64,000 bases of DNA, taken from DATEDA01 sp035286595. Its GTDB lineage: Bacteria > Pseudomonadota > Gammaproteobacteria > Burkholderiales > SG8-39. This document shows positions 1-8,417 of the stretch, one piece after another. Within the stretch, counting starts at the first letter, position 1; the number at the start of each line of letters is the position of its first letter. The position numbers were made by a program, and so were the translations under genes. The notes beneath the pieces are model-generated. The model was given only the letters and a program-made list of their open reading frames with translations. It ran no database searches and was not told the DNA's origin. The stretch is taken from positions 5,658-69,657 of the forward strand of contig DATEDA010000118.1 in assembly GCA_035286595.1 (NCBI GenBank). The letters run 5' to 3'.

Positions 1-130
1 CGTCGTCGAGCACCGGATGGTTCGCGGCGCCCGGCACGTGGTCCTCGGCGAACTCCGACGGCGAGCGGACGTCGATCACCTCGTCGAAGAGGGCGATCTC
101 ACGCACGCTGGTCGATTCGGGGAACTTCAC
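1..130 (-). CDS. mnmH: tRNA 2-selenouridine synthase MnmH, N-terminal fragment (runs off the window)
   Basis: Only the first 43 codons are inside the window, read from a GTG at 130. They translate to a rhodanese-type opening with a 'VIDVRSPSEFAEDHVPGA' stretch at residues 18-35 followed by 'NHPVLDD'. This is characteristic of the rhodanese domain of SelU/MnmH (YbbB), which replaces sulfur by selenium at the wobble uridine of certain tRNAs. A stand-alone rhodanese is the alternative. The downstream 'PVLDD' segment favours MnmH, but the P-loop domain that would settle it lies outside the window. tesA ends about 40 bp upstream on the same strand. Confidence 0.7.
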   Translation of the reverse strand, partial: MKFPESTSVREIALFDEVIDVRSPSEFAEDHVPGAANHPVLDD

Positions 131-171
131 GGGAGTGCGGCCTGCGGAACCTCGACGGCGGATTCTACCCG

Positions 172-774
172 CTACTTCCGGAGCAGCGGCTGCAGCTCGC
201 TCCACACCGTCTCGAGCATCAGCGGCTGCGCGGCCTCGGTCGGATGGATCTGGTCGGGCTGGAACAGCTCGCGGCGCTCGCCGATGCCATCGAGCAGGAA
301 CGGGACGTAGGCCGCCCGGTGCTGCTTCGCCACTTCCGCAAAGGCCCGAGAGAACTCCTCGGTGTACTGTCGCCCGTAGTTCGGCGGGATGCGCATGCCG
401 ACGACGAGCACCCGCGCCTTGCGCGCCTGCGCGGCGCGGACGATCTTCGTCAGGTTGGCCTTCATCTCGGCGACCGGCAGTCCCCGCAACCCGTCGTTGC
501 CGCCGAGCGCGAGGACGACGATGTCGGGCCGGAAGCGCTCCAGCGCATCGCCGATGCGCGCCGCGCCGCCGCTCGTCGTCTCGCCGGAGATGCTCGCGTT
601 CACGACTGTATAATTGCTTCGCTTCAGCCGTTCGCCGAGCAGACTCACCCAACCGTCCTTCTGGCTGATCCCGTACGCCGCCGACAGGCTGTCGCCGTAG
701 ACGAGGACGGTCCCGGCCGCCGCGGACGCGGCGCTCCAGGCGGCGCACAACGCAAAGACGAACCCTCGCAACAT
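172..774 (-). CDS. tesA: SGNH-family arylesterase / lysophospholipase TesA
   Basis: This 200-residue protein is a periplasmic multifunctional esterase of the TesA type, hydrolysing acyl-CoA, lysophospholipid or aryl esters. Residues 1-20 form a signal peptide (hydrophobic, Ala-rich, ending in AAAG). The family blocks are all present: GDSLS with nucleophile Ser29, the Gly of 'SISGETT' (residue 64), GGND with Asn93, and DQIHPT with Asp174 and His177. Length matches the family. It is divergent from ybbA and the two ATG codons overlap by two bases. This preserves the tesA-ybbA-ybbP arrangement known from E. coli and many proteobacteria. Confidence 0.92.
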   Translation of the reverse strand: MLRGFVFALCAAWSAASAAAGTVLVYGDSLSAAYGISQKDGWVSLLGERLKRSNYTVVNASISGETTSGGAARIGDALERFRPDIVVLALGGNDGLRGLPVAEMKANLTKIVRAAQARKARVLVVGMRIPPNYGRQYTEEFSRAFAEVAKQHRAAYVPFLLDGIGERRELFQPDQIHPTEAAQPLMLETVWSELQPLLRK

Positions 775-1465
775 GGATGTCGGAAATCAGCGGCCGATCG
801 TGAAGGCGACCGGCCTGTCGAAAATCGTGCCCCTCGTGGCCAACGGCGGGGCGACGCAACTCGCCATTCTCCAGGATATCGATCTTGCGGTCATGTCGAG
901 CGAGGCGGTCGCCGTGGTCGGCGCCTCGGGCTCCGGCAAGTCGACGCTCCTCGCGCTGCTCGCCGGGCTCGACACGCCGACGCGCGGCTCGGTCGCGCTC
1001 GACGGGGTCGAGCTCTTCGCGCTCGACGAGGACGGCCGGGCGGAGCTCCGCAAGCGCCTCGTCGGCTTCGTGTTCCAGTCGTTCCAGCTGCTCGCGCCGC
1101 TGAACGCCGTGGAGAACGTGATGCTGCCGCTCGAGCTCTCCGGCGATCCCGACGCCAGCCGCAAGGCGCGCGAGATGCTCGAGCGCGTGGGCCTGGGCGA
1201 GCGGCTGCGGCACTATCCGAAATACCTTTCCGGCGGCGAGCAGCAGCGCGTCGCGCTCGCGCGCGCGTTCGTGATGCGGCCGAAGCTGCTGCTCGCCGAC
1301 GAGCCGACCGGAAACCTCGACGCGGCGACCGGTGCGGGCATCATCGATCTCATCTTCGAGCTCAACGCGGAACAAGGGACCACGCTCGTGATGGTGACCC
1401 ACGACGAGGCGCTCGCACGCCGGTGCAGCCGCACGGTGCGGCTGGCCGCGGGCCGGATCCAGTAG
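773..1465 (+). CDS. ybbA: ABC transporter ATP-binding protein, YbbA family
   Basis: This 230-residue ABC ATPase belongs to the LolD/YbbA-like class that powers FtsX-fold permeases. Walker A is GASGSGKST at about residues 50-58, the signature is LSGGEQQR near residue 149, and Walker B is followed by DEPTGNLD, as in LolD/MacB-type ATPases. It is followed after 4 bp by its permease (1470-3953), so the two are almost certainly one transporter. The substrate of YbbAP systems is not established; export or extraction of lipophilic compounds at the inner membrane is the usual proposal. There is no room for a promoter between it and divergent tesA. Confidence 0.9.
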   Translation: MDVGNQRPIVKATGLSKIVPLVANGGATQLAILQDIDLAVMSSEAVAVVGASGSGKSTLLALLAGLDTPTRGSVALDGVELFALDEDGRAELRKRLVGFVFQSFQLLAPLNAVENVMLPLELSGDPDASRKAREMLERVGLGERLRHYPKYLSGGEQQRVALARAFVMRPKLLLADEPTGNLDAATGAGIIDLIFELNAEQGTTLVMVTHDEALARRCSRTVRLAAGRIQ

Positions 1466-1469
1466 CGCC

Positions 1470-3953
1470 ATGAACCTCGCGCTGCCGCTGCGGATGCTGA
1501 GCCGCGATTGGAGAGCCGGCGAGCTTCGCATCCTCGCGCTCGCGCTCGTCGTCGCAGTTGCTAGCGTGACCAGCGTCGCGTTCTTCGCCGACCGCGTGCG
1601 GCAGGCGCTCGTTCGCGAGTCGCATCAGCTCCTCGGCGCGGACCTGGTGCTGAACGCCGACCATCGCTGGGGGCCGGAGGTCCGCGACGAGATCGCGCGC
1701 CGGGGCCTCAAGCTCGCGGAGAGCACCACGTTCATCAGCATGGCGCGCCACGACGGCGAGTCGCATCTCGCGGGGATCAAGGCGGTGAGCGACGGTTATC
1801 CGCTCCGAGGAAAGCTCCGCACCGCCCCGGCGCTGAACGTCCCCGACGCGCCGGCCGACGGTGTGCCGCCGCCGGGGAGCGTCTGGATCGATGAGCGGCT
1901 TGCCCTCGCTTTCGACGCGAAGCTCGGCGATGCGATCGAGCTCGGGGACGCGGCGTTCCGGGTCGCGGCGATCCTCACTCTGGAGCCCGACCGCAGCGTG
2001 AGCTTCTTCAACATCGCGCCGCGGCTGCTGATGCACCGAGACGACCTCGAGAAGACCGGGCTGATCCAGCCCGGCAGCCGCGTCCGGTACTACCTGCTCG
2101 CCGCCGGCGAGCGCGAGGCGGTCGACCGGTTCGAGGGATGGTTGAGGCCGCGGCTCGGTCGTGGCCAACACGTGCACAGCCTTTCCGATGCGCGGCCCGA
2201 GATCCGCGCCGGACTCGAGCGCGCGCAGAAGTTCATCGGCCTGACGGCGCTGCTCGCGGTCATCCTCGCCGCCGTCGCGGTCTCGCTCGCGACGCGCCGC
2301 TACACCCGGCGCCACCTCGACGGCTACGCAGTGATGCGCTGCCTGGGCGGGACGCAAGCGCAGCTCACGCGGCTCTTCGCCTCGGAGTTCGTCGCGCTCG
2401 GCGTCGCGGCGTGCACGCTCGGCAGCGCAGTCGGCTACGCGGCGCAACTCGTCATCTCGTGGCTGGTGGCGGATCTGATGATCATTGCGCTGCCGCAGCC
2501 TTCGCTCTTGCCTGCGGTGCAGGGGTTCATCACCGGAATGGCGCTGCTGCTCGGCTTCGCGCTGCCGCCCTTGCTCCAGCTCAAGAACGTGCCGGCGCTC
2601 CGTGTGATCCGCCGCGACGTGGGCGCGCCGAGACAGAGCGCAGTCGTCGCCTACGGGCTCGGCGTCGCGGCCATCGCGGCACTCTTGGTCTGGCAGGCGG
2701 GGGATACGAAGCTCGGCCTCATCGTGCTCGGCGGCTTTGCCGCGGGGCTGGTGGTGTTCGCGGTGGTCGCGTTCGGCGCGCTCCACGCCGCCGCGCGCGC
2801 GTCGGGACTTGCGGGCGCGAGCTGGCGCTACGGGCTGGCGTCGCTGCGCCGGCGCGCCCGAACGAACACGGTGCAGATCATCGCGCTCAGCCTCGGGCTG
2901 ACCGCGATCCTGCTGCTCACGTTGACCCGCGCCGACCTCCTCGAGACGTGGCGCTCGAAGACGCCGCCCGACGCGCCGAACCGGTTCATCGTGAGCATCC
3001 AGCCCGAGCAGCGGGAGCCGCTCGCGGCGTTCTTCGCCGAGAACCGGATCGCCGTGCCGCCGCTCTATCCGATGATCCGCGGGCGGTACGTGGCATTGAA
3101 CGGCACGCCGGTCGAGGCGGAATCGTTCGAAGGGCGCGACAAGCGGCTCGTCGAGCGGGAGTTCAACCTGTCGTTCCTGGCGGCGCAGCCGGCGCACAAC
3201 CAGGTGATCTCCGGCGCCTGGTTCGGGCCGCGCGAGCTCGAATCGGGCGGCCTGTCGGTGGAGGAGGGCATCGCGAAGTCCCTGGGCTGGAAGATCGGCG
3301 ATCGCCTCGGCTGGCAGGTCGCGGGGCAGAGCTTCGAGGCGTCGATCACCAACGTGCGCAAGCTCGACTGGGACTCGATGCGCGTCAACTTCTTCGTGAT
3401 CACGACCCCGAAGCTGCTCGCGGGCTTTCCCGCGAGCTACGTGACGAGCTTCCATCTGCCCGATTCGCAGGCGGCGTTCGTCAACCGGCTGTCGCAGCGT
3501 TTTCCGAACCTGACGGTCATCGACACGAGCGCGATCCTGCGGCAGGTGAAGGGCATGATGGACCAGGTGATCCGCGCGGTGCAGTTCGTGTTCCTGTTCG
3601 CGCTCGGGGCCGGCGTGCTGGTGCTGTACGCGGCGCTGCTCGCGACGCAGGACGAGCGGGTGCACGAGGCCGCGGTCATGCGCGCGCTGGGCGCGAGCCG
3701 CGCCCAGGTGCTGGCCGCGCAGCGCACGGAGTTCCTCGCCCTGGGTTTTCTCGCCGGCGCGCTCGCCGCCGTCGGCGCGACGGCGATCGGGTTCGTGATC
3801 GCGGGCCAGGTGTTCCAGTTCGGCTACCGCGTGAATCACTGGGTCTGGCTCGCCGGGCCGGCGCTCGGGCTCGCGTGCGTGTCCCTGAACATCTGGGCGG
3901 GGGCGCGGGCGGCACTCAATCATCCGCCGATCGCGGCGCTGCGCGAGGCGTAG
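1470..3953 (+). CDS. ybbP: ABC transporter permease, YbbP/FtsX family
   Basis: This 827-residue inner-membrane protein is the permease partner of the preceding ATPase. It has the large YbbP layout: an N-terminal transmembrane helix at about residues 15-35, a periplasmic domain, and two FtsX-type permease segments. The first lies around residues 250-370 with the 'AVMRCLGGTQAQL' coupling region, and the second lies at the C-terminus with 'AAVMRALGASRAQVL'. These paired Ala/Gly-rich 'RxLGxxxxQ' motifs are typical FtsX coupling helices. A further pair of central helices is visible near residues 390-435. Length is close to E. coli YbbP. Confidence 0.9.
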   Translation: MNLALPLRMLSRDWRAGELRILALALVVAVASVTSVAFFADRVRQALVRESHQLLGADLVLNADHRWGPEVRDEIARRGLKLAESTTFISMARHDGESHLAGIKAVSDGYPLRGKLRTAPALNVPDAPADGVPPPGSVWIDERLALAFDAKLGDAIELGDAAFRVAAILTLEPDRSVSFFNIAPRLLMHRDDLEKTGLIQPGSRVRYYLLAAGEREAVDRFEGWLRPRLGRGQHVHSLSDARPEIRAGLERAQKFIGLTALLAVILAAVAVSLATRRYTRRHLDGYAVMRCLGGTQAQLTRLFASEFVALGVAACTLGSAVGYAAQLVISWLVADLMIIALPQPSLLPAVQGFITGMALLLGFALPPLLQLKNVPALRVIRRDVGAPRQSAVVAYGLGVAAIAALLVWQAGDTKLGLIVLGGFAAGLVVFAVVAFGALHAAARASGLAGASWRYGLASLRRRARTNTVQIIALSLGLTAILLLTLTRADLLETWRSKTPPDAPNRFIVSIQPEQREPLAAFFAENRIAVPPLYPMIRGRYVALNGTPVEAESFEGRDKRLVEREFNLSFLAAQPAHNQVISGAWFGPRELESGGLSVEEGIAKSLGWKIGDRLGWQVAGQSFEASITNVRKLDWDSMRVNFFVITTPKLLAGFPASYVTSFHLPDSQAAFVNRLSQRFPNLTVIDTSAILRQVKGMMDQVIRAVQFVFLFALGAGVLVLYAALLATQDERVHEAAVMRALGASRAQVLAAQRTEFLALGFLAGALAAVGATAIGFVIAGQVFQFGYRVNHWVWLAGPALGLACVSLNIWAGARAALNHPPIAALREA

Positions 3954-3987
3954 CCCAAGTCCCGACCGGGAGGAGGCGAGACCCGAC

Positions 3988-5307
3988 GTGAGAATCGGAC
4001 TGCGCGAGCTCGCCCTGCGCGACGCCCTCATCGTCGGCATCCCGACGCTGGCGCTCCTCGTCGCGGGCTTCTGGTACGCGGCGCAGTTCATCCAGCCCGC
4101 GCCGCCGAACCGGGTGGTGATCGCCACCGGCGGCGAGGGCGGCGCCTACCAGCGCTTCGCCGCGCTCTACGAGCCGCTCATCGAGCGGAACGGGATCAAG
4201 TTCATCGAGCGCACGACCGCCGGAGCGGTCGAGAACCTCGCGCTGCTGCGCTCGGCGGACGAGGAGCTCGACGTCGCCTTCGTGCAGGGCGGCCTCGGCC
4301 TCGGGAGCGACCCCACGGGCCTGGTCTCGCTCGGCAGCATTTACTACGAGCCGCTCTGGGTGTTCTACCGCAATCCCGAGCCGATCGACCAGCTCGTGCA
4401 TTTGCGCGGCAAGCGGATCGCCATCGGCGCCGAGGGGAGCGGCACCCGCAAGCTCGCCTTGGAGCTGCTCGAGGCGAACGGCGCCACGGGGGCGCCGACG
4501 CGGCTCCTGCCGCTCGGGGGCCTGGAGGCGGTCGGGGCGCTCAAGGCCGGCCGGGCGGACGCGATCTTCCTCGTCGGGCCCGCGAACTCCGGCGCGGTGT
4601 GGGCCTCGTTCTACGCCGAGGGCTTCCGCCTGATGAGCTTCTCGCAGGCGGATGCCTTCGTGCGCCGGTGGCCGTTCCTCTCCAAGCTCACGCTGCCGCG
4701 CGGGGCGATCGATCTCGTGCGTGACATCCCGGCCCGCGACGTGACGCTGGTCGCCCCGGTGGCGGCCCTCGTCGCGCGCGACTCGATTCATCCGGCGCTC
4801 ATCGACGTCCTGCTCCAGGCGGCGGCCGAGGCGCACGGAGGGCCGGGGCTCTTCCACCGCGCCGGCGAGTTTCCGAACCCGCGGCAGGTGGACTTTCCGC
4901 TCTCGACGGAGGCCGAGCGGTTCTACCGGTCGGGCACGCGCTTCCTGCAGCGGTACCTCCCGTTCTGGGCGGCGACGCTCGTCGACCGGCTCGTGGTGCT
5001 CCTCATCCCGGTCGTCGCCCTCATGATCCCGCTGATGCGGATCGCGCCGGCGCTCTACGGCTGGCGCGCGCGCTCGCGGATCTACAAGTGGTACGGCCAG
5101 CTCAAGTTTCTCGAGGAGGCGTGGCGCCGCGATCCGGGCGCGCGGCCGCGGGAGGAGTGGCTCGCCGAGCTCGACCGGCTCGAGGCGCGCGTGAACCGGA
5201 TCCGGACGCCGCTCGCGTTCGCGAACCAGCTCTACATTTTGCGCGAGCACATCGGGCTGGTGCGGCGGGCGATCCTCGGGAGCGGCGAGGCCACCGCCGG
5301 GACCTGA
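3988..5307 (+). CDS. TAXI-family TRAP solute-binding protein with C-terminal membrane segment
   Basis: The start is a GTG preceded by AGGAGG at 3971-3976, giving 439 residues. An N-terminal hydrophobic helix (about residues 11-32) exports or anchors it. The body has the TAXI fold hallmarks: 'IATGGEGGAYQRFA', 'TAGAVENLALLRSADEELDVAFVQGG' split across residues 70-100, and 'GKRIAIGAEGSGTRKLALELL'. Unlike a normal soluble binding protein, it has a second hydrophobic segment at about residues 325-355 followed by a basic, charged cytoplasmic tail of some 80 residues. No TRAP membrane subunits lie next to it. It may therefore sense or tether a small organic acid or amino acid rather than feed a transporter in cis; that is inference. 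Confidence 0.8.
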   Translation: MRIGLRELALRDALIVGIPTLALLVAGFWYAAQFIQPAPPNRVVIATGGEGGAYQRFAALYEPLIERNGIKFIERTTAGAVENLALLRSADEELDVAFVQGGLGLGSDPTGLVSLGSIYYEPLWVFYRNPEPIDQLVHLRGKRIAIGAEGSGTRKLALELLEANGATGAPTRLLPLGGLEAVGALKAGRADAIFLVGPANSGAVWASFYAEGFRLMSFSQADAFVRRWPFLSKLTLPRGAIDLVRDIPARDVTLVAPVAALVARDSIHPALIDVLLQAAAEAHGGPGLFHRAGEFPNPRQVDFPLSTEAERFYRSGTRFLQRYLPFWAATLVDRLVVLLIPVVALMIPLMRIAPALYGWRARSRIYKWYGQLKFLEEAWRRDPGARPREEWLAELDRLEARVNRIRTPLAFANQLYILREHIGLVRRAILGSGEATAGT

Positions 5308-5359
5308 CCGCTCGGGCGATCGCCCGGCGGGCGCGCCGGTTGCTACACTGCCGCCGTCG

Positions 5360-6259
5360 ATGGACCCTCGAACGCTCGGTCGATACCAGATCCTCTCCCG
5401 GCTCGGGGAGGGCGGCATGGGCTGCGTCTACAAGGCGCTCGATCCCGTGATCGGGCGGACGGTCGCGATCAAGACCCTGACCGCCGGGCTGGGCGAAGAG
5501 GAGCTCGCCGAGTTCAAGCGCCGCTTCTTCCGGGAGGCGCGCACCGCCGGACGCATCGCGCACCCCAACGTCGTCACGATCTACGACGTCGTCGAGGCCG
5601 ACGGCACGCCGTTCATCGCGATGGAGTACGTCGAGGGCCGTACGTTGCGCTCGATCCTCGACGCCGAGGGGGCGCTCGCTCCCGAACGCGCGTGCCGCAT
5701 CGCCGCGCAGGTGGCGGCGGGGCTCGCCGCCGCGCACAAGCTCTTCATCGTTCACCGGGACGTCAAGCCGGCGAACATCATGATCACCGCGGGCGCGCCG
5801 GTGAAGCTCATGGACTTCGGCATCGCGAAGCTGCCCGACGGCACGAAGACCCAGACCGGCCTGATCCTCGGCTCGCCGATCTACGTCGCGCCGGAGCAGG
5901 TGATCGGGCAATCGGTCGACGGACGGTCCGACGTTTTCTCGCTCGGGGTCGTGCTCTACGAGATGCTCACCGGGACCGTGCCGTTCGGGGGGATGGCGGT
6001 GGGCGCGCTCCTCTACAGCGTGATCAACGAGGCGCACCCGCCCCCGAGCGCCCACAACACCAGCGTCCCCGCGGTCTTCGAGCGGATCCTCGCCCGGGCG
6101 CTCGCCAAGCACCCCGACGACCGCTATCAGGACGCCGAGGAGTTCGCACGGGACCTGCGCGGCTGGCGCGCGCTGCCCCGGCCGACGCCTGAGGAGCTCG
6201 CTAGCTTGCGCGAGCCGCCGCGGCGCACGCTCGACCGGCGGACCGGGCGGCGCGAGTAG
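5360..6259 (+). CDS. Hanks-type serine/threonine protein kinase, soluble
   Basis: This 299-residue protein is almost entirely a eukaryotic-like kinase domain. The glycine loop is GEGGMGCVYKA, the ATP-anchoring Lys is in VAIKTL, the catalytic loop is HRDVKPANIM, the Mg loop is DFGIAKL, and the activation/P+1 segment is GSPIYVAPEQV. A short basic tail follows; no transmembrane helix or sensor domain is visible, so it is probably cytosolic. Its substrate is not evident. It starts about 50 bp after the TAXI-type protein on the same strand, so co-transcription is possible. A second, differently built kinase occurs at 50166-51455. Confidence 0.9.
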   Translation: MDPRTLGRYQILSRLGEGGMGCVYKALDPVIGRTVAIKTLTAGLGEEELAEFKRRFFREARTAGRIAHPNVVTIYDVVEADGTPFIAMEYVEGRTLRSILDAEGALAPERACRIAAQVAAGLAAAHKLFIVHRDVKPANIMITAGAPVKLMDFGIAKLPDGTKTQTGLILGSPIYVAPEQVIGQSVDGRSDVFSLGVVLYEMLTGTVPFGGMAVGALLYSVINEAHPPPSAHNTSVPAVFERILARALAKHPDDRYQDAEEFARDLRGWRALPRPTPEELASLREPPRRTLDRRTGRRE

Positions 6260-6267
6260 CCCCTCGC

Positions 6268-7179
6268 CTAACGCCGGTTCCCGAGCGCGAGGCCGGCGAA
6301 CACGAGCGCCGCCCCGGCGACGTGGAACATCGCGATGCGCTCGCCGAGGAACAGCGCGGCGAGGATCGCCCCGAACACCGGCATCAGGTGGATGAACATC
6401 CCGGCGCGATTCGGGCCGAGCCGCCCGACGCCACGGATCCAGAGGAAGAAGGCGATCGCGGACGCGAATACCGCGATGTAGCCGATGCCGAGCGCGCCGG
6501 TCCACGTCAGGGCCGTCGTCTCGCCCACCGCAACCCGGGTTCCGTAGGCAGGGAGCATCCACGCGAGCCCGGCGATCACCGTCGCGGTGTGCAGCGCGAG
6601 CGGCGGAACCCCGGGGATGCGGCGCCTGAGGAGCACCGAGTATGCAGCCCAGATCAGCAGGGCCACGAGCATCCAAAGGGCTCCGGTGTCGAGACGCAGC
6701 GCGAGCAGCGCGTCCAGGCTGCCCTTCGTGACCAGGACGCCCGCGCCGGCGAGCGACACGACGATCCCGGCGAGCTCGCCGGCGCTGGGCGCCTCGCCGT
6801 GCGCGAGCCAGGTTGCGAGCACGATGAAGACCGGCGCGAGCGAGAGCAGCAGGAGGGCGCTGGTCGCAGTCGTTGCGGCGAGCGCGAAGTAGACGCAGGT
6901 GTGAAAGGCCGCGACTCCGGTCAGCCCGAGCAGCGCGATCCGACTCCAGCTCGTCCGGAGCGCGGCGCGGGACGCAGCAAGCGCGCGCCAGCTGACGGGA
7001 AGCAGCACCGCGAGCGCGAGTGCCCAGCGCCAGAAGTTGAGGCTCACGGGATCGATCTGGTCGGCGAGCGCGCGTCCGGCCACGAAGTTGCCCGACCAGA
7101 ACAGCGCGGCGAACGCCAGCCCGGCGTCAGGGCGGGACAGCGCATCGGCGAGGACGTTCGCGGTGGACCGGCTGTTCAT
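6268..7179 (-). CDS. EamA/RhaT-family (DMT) transporter
   Basis: This 303-residue integral membrane protein has about ten hydrophobic helices in two EamA repeats. The first repeat contains 'FAALFWSGNFVAGRALADQI' near residue 18 and the second contains 'LIWAAYSVLLRR' and 'LFLGERIAMFHVAGAAL' at the C-terminus. These are typical of drug/metabolite exporters that expel amino acids or metabolites. The ATG at 7179 is preceded by AGGAGG. It converges with the kinase gene; the substrate cannot be predicted from sequence alone. Confidence 0.88.
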   Translation of the reverse strand: MNSRSTANVLADALSRPDAGLAFAALFWSGNFVAGRALADQIDPVSLNFWRWALALAVLLPVSWRALAASRAALRTSWSRIALLGLTGVAAFHTCVYFALAATTATSALLLLSLAPVFIVLATWLAHGEAPSAGELAGIVVSLAGAGVLVTKGSLDALLALRLDTGALWMLVALLIWAAYSVLLRRRIPGVPPLALHTATVIAGLAWMLPAYGTRVAVGETTALTWTGALGIGYIAVFASAIAFFLWIRGVGRLGPNRAGMFIHLMPVFGAILAALFLGERIAMFHVAGAALVFAGLALGNRR

Positions 7180-7334
7180 CTTCGCCTCCTGGTTGCTTCC
7201 GAGGCGAATTCCACCGGGAGGGCGTCCCGGGCCGCATGAGGCGGATGTCCCGGTCCCGTGGCCGCCGGCGAGGCGCGACGGGAGCATTGGCGGGACGCGA
7301 GTCCCGGGGCGGGCGAGAGGCTGCGCGTGCTCGG

Positions 7335-8417
7335 TCAGGCTTCCGGCGTGTTGCCGGTTCCGAGCCCGGCTTCGCGGGCCCTGACGATCGCCTGCGCACG
7401 GCTCGACACGCCCAGCTTGTCGAAGAGCGCGCTCACCTGGTTGCGGACCGTCTTCGGCCTGATGCCGAGGCGCGCTGCGATCTCGTCGTTCGCTAGCCCG
7501 CGCGCCACCAGCTCGAGGACTTCCTTCTCGCGGGCGGTCAACTCGGGGAAGGCGGCGGCGGCCGTCCCCGGCTCCGCGCCGAGGAAGGCGCGGGTCTCCG
7601 CGAGAAAACGCGGCCAGGCGGAGTCGCTCTCGAGGAGGACGTGGTTGCGGCTCTCGAGCGGCACGAAGCGCGCGCCGGGGATCAGCGACGCGATCAGCCG
7701 CCCCTCGTCGAACGGCGCGCGCTTGTCCTCGCGCGCGTGCAGCACGAGGGTCGGCGCGCTCACCTTCGGCGCGAGGTCGGCCACGTCGATCCCGCTCGAC
7801 ACCTGCAGGATCCGCGCGGCGTTCTCCGCGGACGTCGACAGGCGCTGGATCTCGTTGAACGAGGCGAGCTGCTCGGGCGTGCCATCGGGGAGGAACTGGG
7901 TGGTGAAGAACTGCCGGAAGGCCGGGTCGTCGCGGCCCCAGCCGAGTTGGATGAGCTTGAGCTGGACCTCCGCCTCCTCCGCCTGCACCGGCGAGCCGCG
8001 CCGCAGGCGCCCGCGGGCGAAGCCCCCATAGAGGATCAGGCGGCTCACCCGCTGCGGATGCTTCGCCGCGTAGGCGATCGCGACCGACACGCTCTGCGAA
8101 GCGCCGAGCAGCGCGAAGCGCGCCAGCCCGGCGGCGGCGACCACCGTCTCGAGATCGGCGACCCAGGCGTCGAACGCCATGTCGCCGACGTCCCGATCCG
8201 ACAACCCGCAGCCGCGCGGGTCGTAGCGCACGAGCGTATTGTGTCGCGACAGCTCGGTGAGCCACGGCCGCCAAACCGGGCTCTCCCAGTCGAACTCGAG
8301 GTGCGTCATCCAGTGGGCGGCGCGCACCAGCGGTGGTCCTTTGCCGACCGTCGCGTACGCGAGTCGCACGCCGTCGGGCGCAGTGCAGAAGCGGATCTGC
8401 TGGCTACCCGGGGTCAA
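7335..8417 (-). CDS. alpha/beta-hydrolase fused to a C-terminal LuxR-type HTH domain
   Basis: I chose a TTG at 8417 with GGGAG seven bases upstream. It overlaps the upstream ligase by 14 bp and gives 360 residues; longer starts would lie inside the ligase. Residues ~5-265 are an alpha/beta-hydrolase domain: 'DPRGCGLSD', a nucleophile-elbow-like 'GASQS', 'LHAREDKRAPFDEG' and a late His in 'ESRNHVLLE'. Residues ~290-350 are a LuxR/GerE HTH ('LTAREKEVLELVARGLANDE', 'RPKTVRNQVSALFDKLGV'). The combination suggests a regulator whose hydrolase-fold domain binds or cleaves an effector, possibly a product of the adjacent acyl-CoA ligase; that link is inference. Confidence 0.85.
   Translation of the reverse strand: MTPGSQQIRFCTAPDGVRLAYATVGKGPPLVRAAHWMTHLEFDWESPVWRPWLTELSRHNTLVRYDPRGCGLSDRDVGDMAFDAWVADLETVVAAAGLARFALLGASQSVSVAIAYAAKHPQRVSRLILYGGFARGRLRRGSPVQAEEAEVQLKLIQLGWGRDDPAFRQFFTTQFLPDGTPEQLASFNEIQRLSTSAENAARILQVSSGIDVADLAPKVSAPTLVLHAREDKRAPFDEGRLIASLIPGARFVPLESRNHVLLESDSAWPRFLAETRAFLGAEPGTAAAAFPELTAREKEVLELVARGLANDEIAARLGIRPKTVRNQVSALFDKLGVSSRAQAIVRAREAGLGTGNTPEA

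Noticed and set aside
1362..4127. A 921-codon minus-strand frame across ybbP
   Set aside because: Antisense shadow of ybbP caused by GC-rich codon bias; composition is Arg/Glu/His-rich without motifs.
7180..7334. Regulatory RNA between the EamA transporter and hydrolase-LuxR genes
   Set aside because: The 155-bp gap has small GC hairpins such as GGGAC-GCGA-GTCCC but no conserved aptamer or terminator features.
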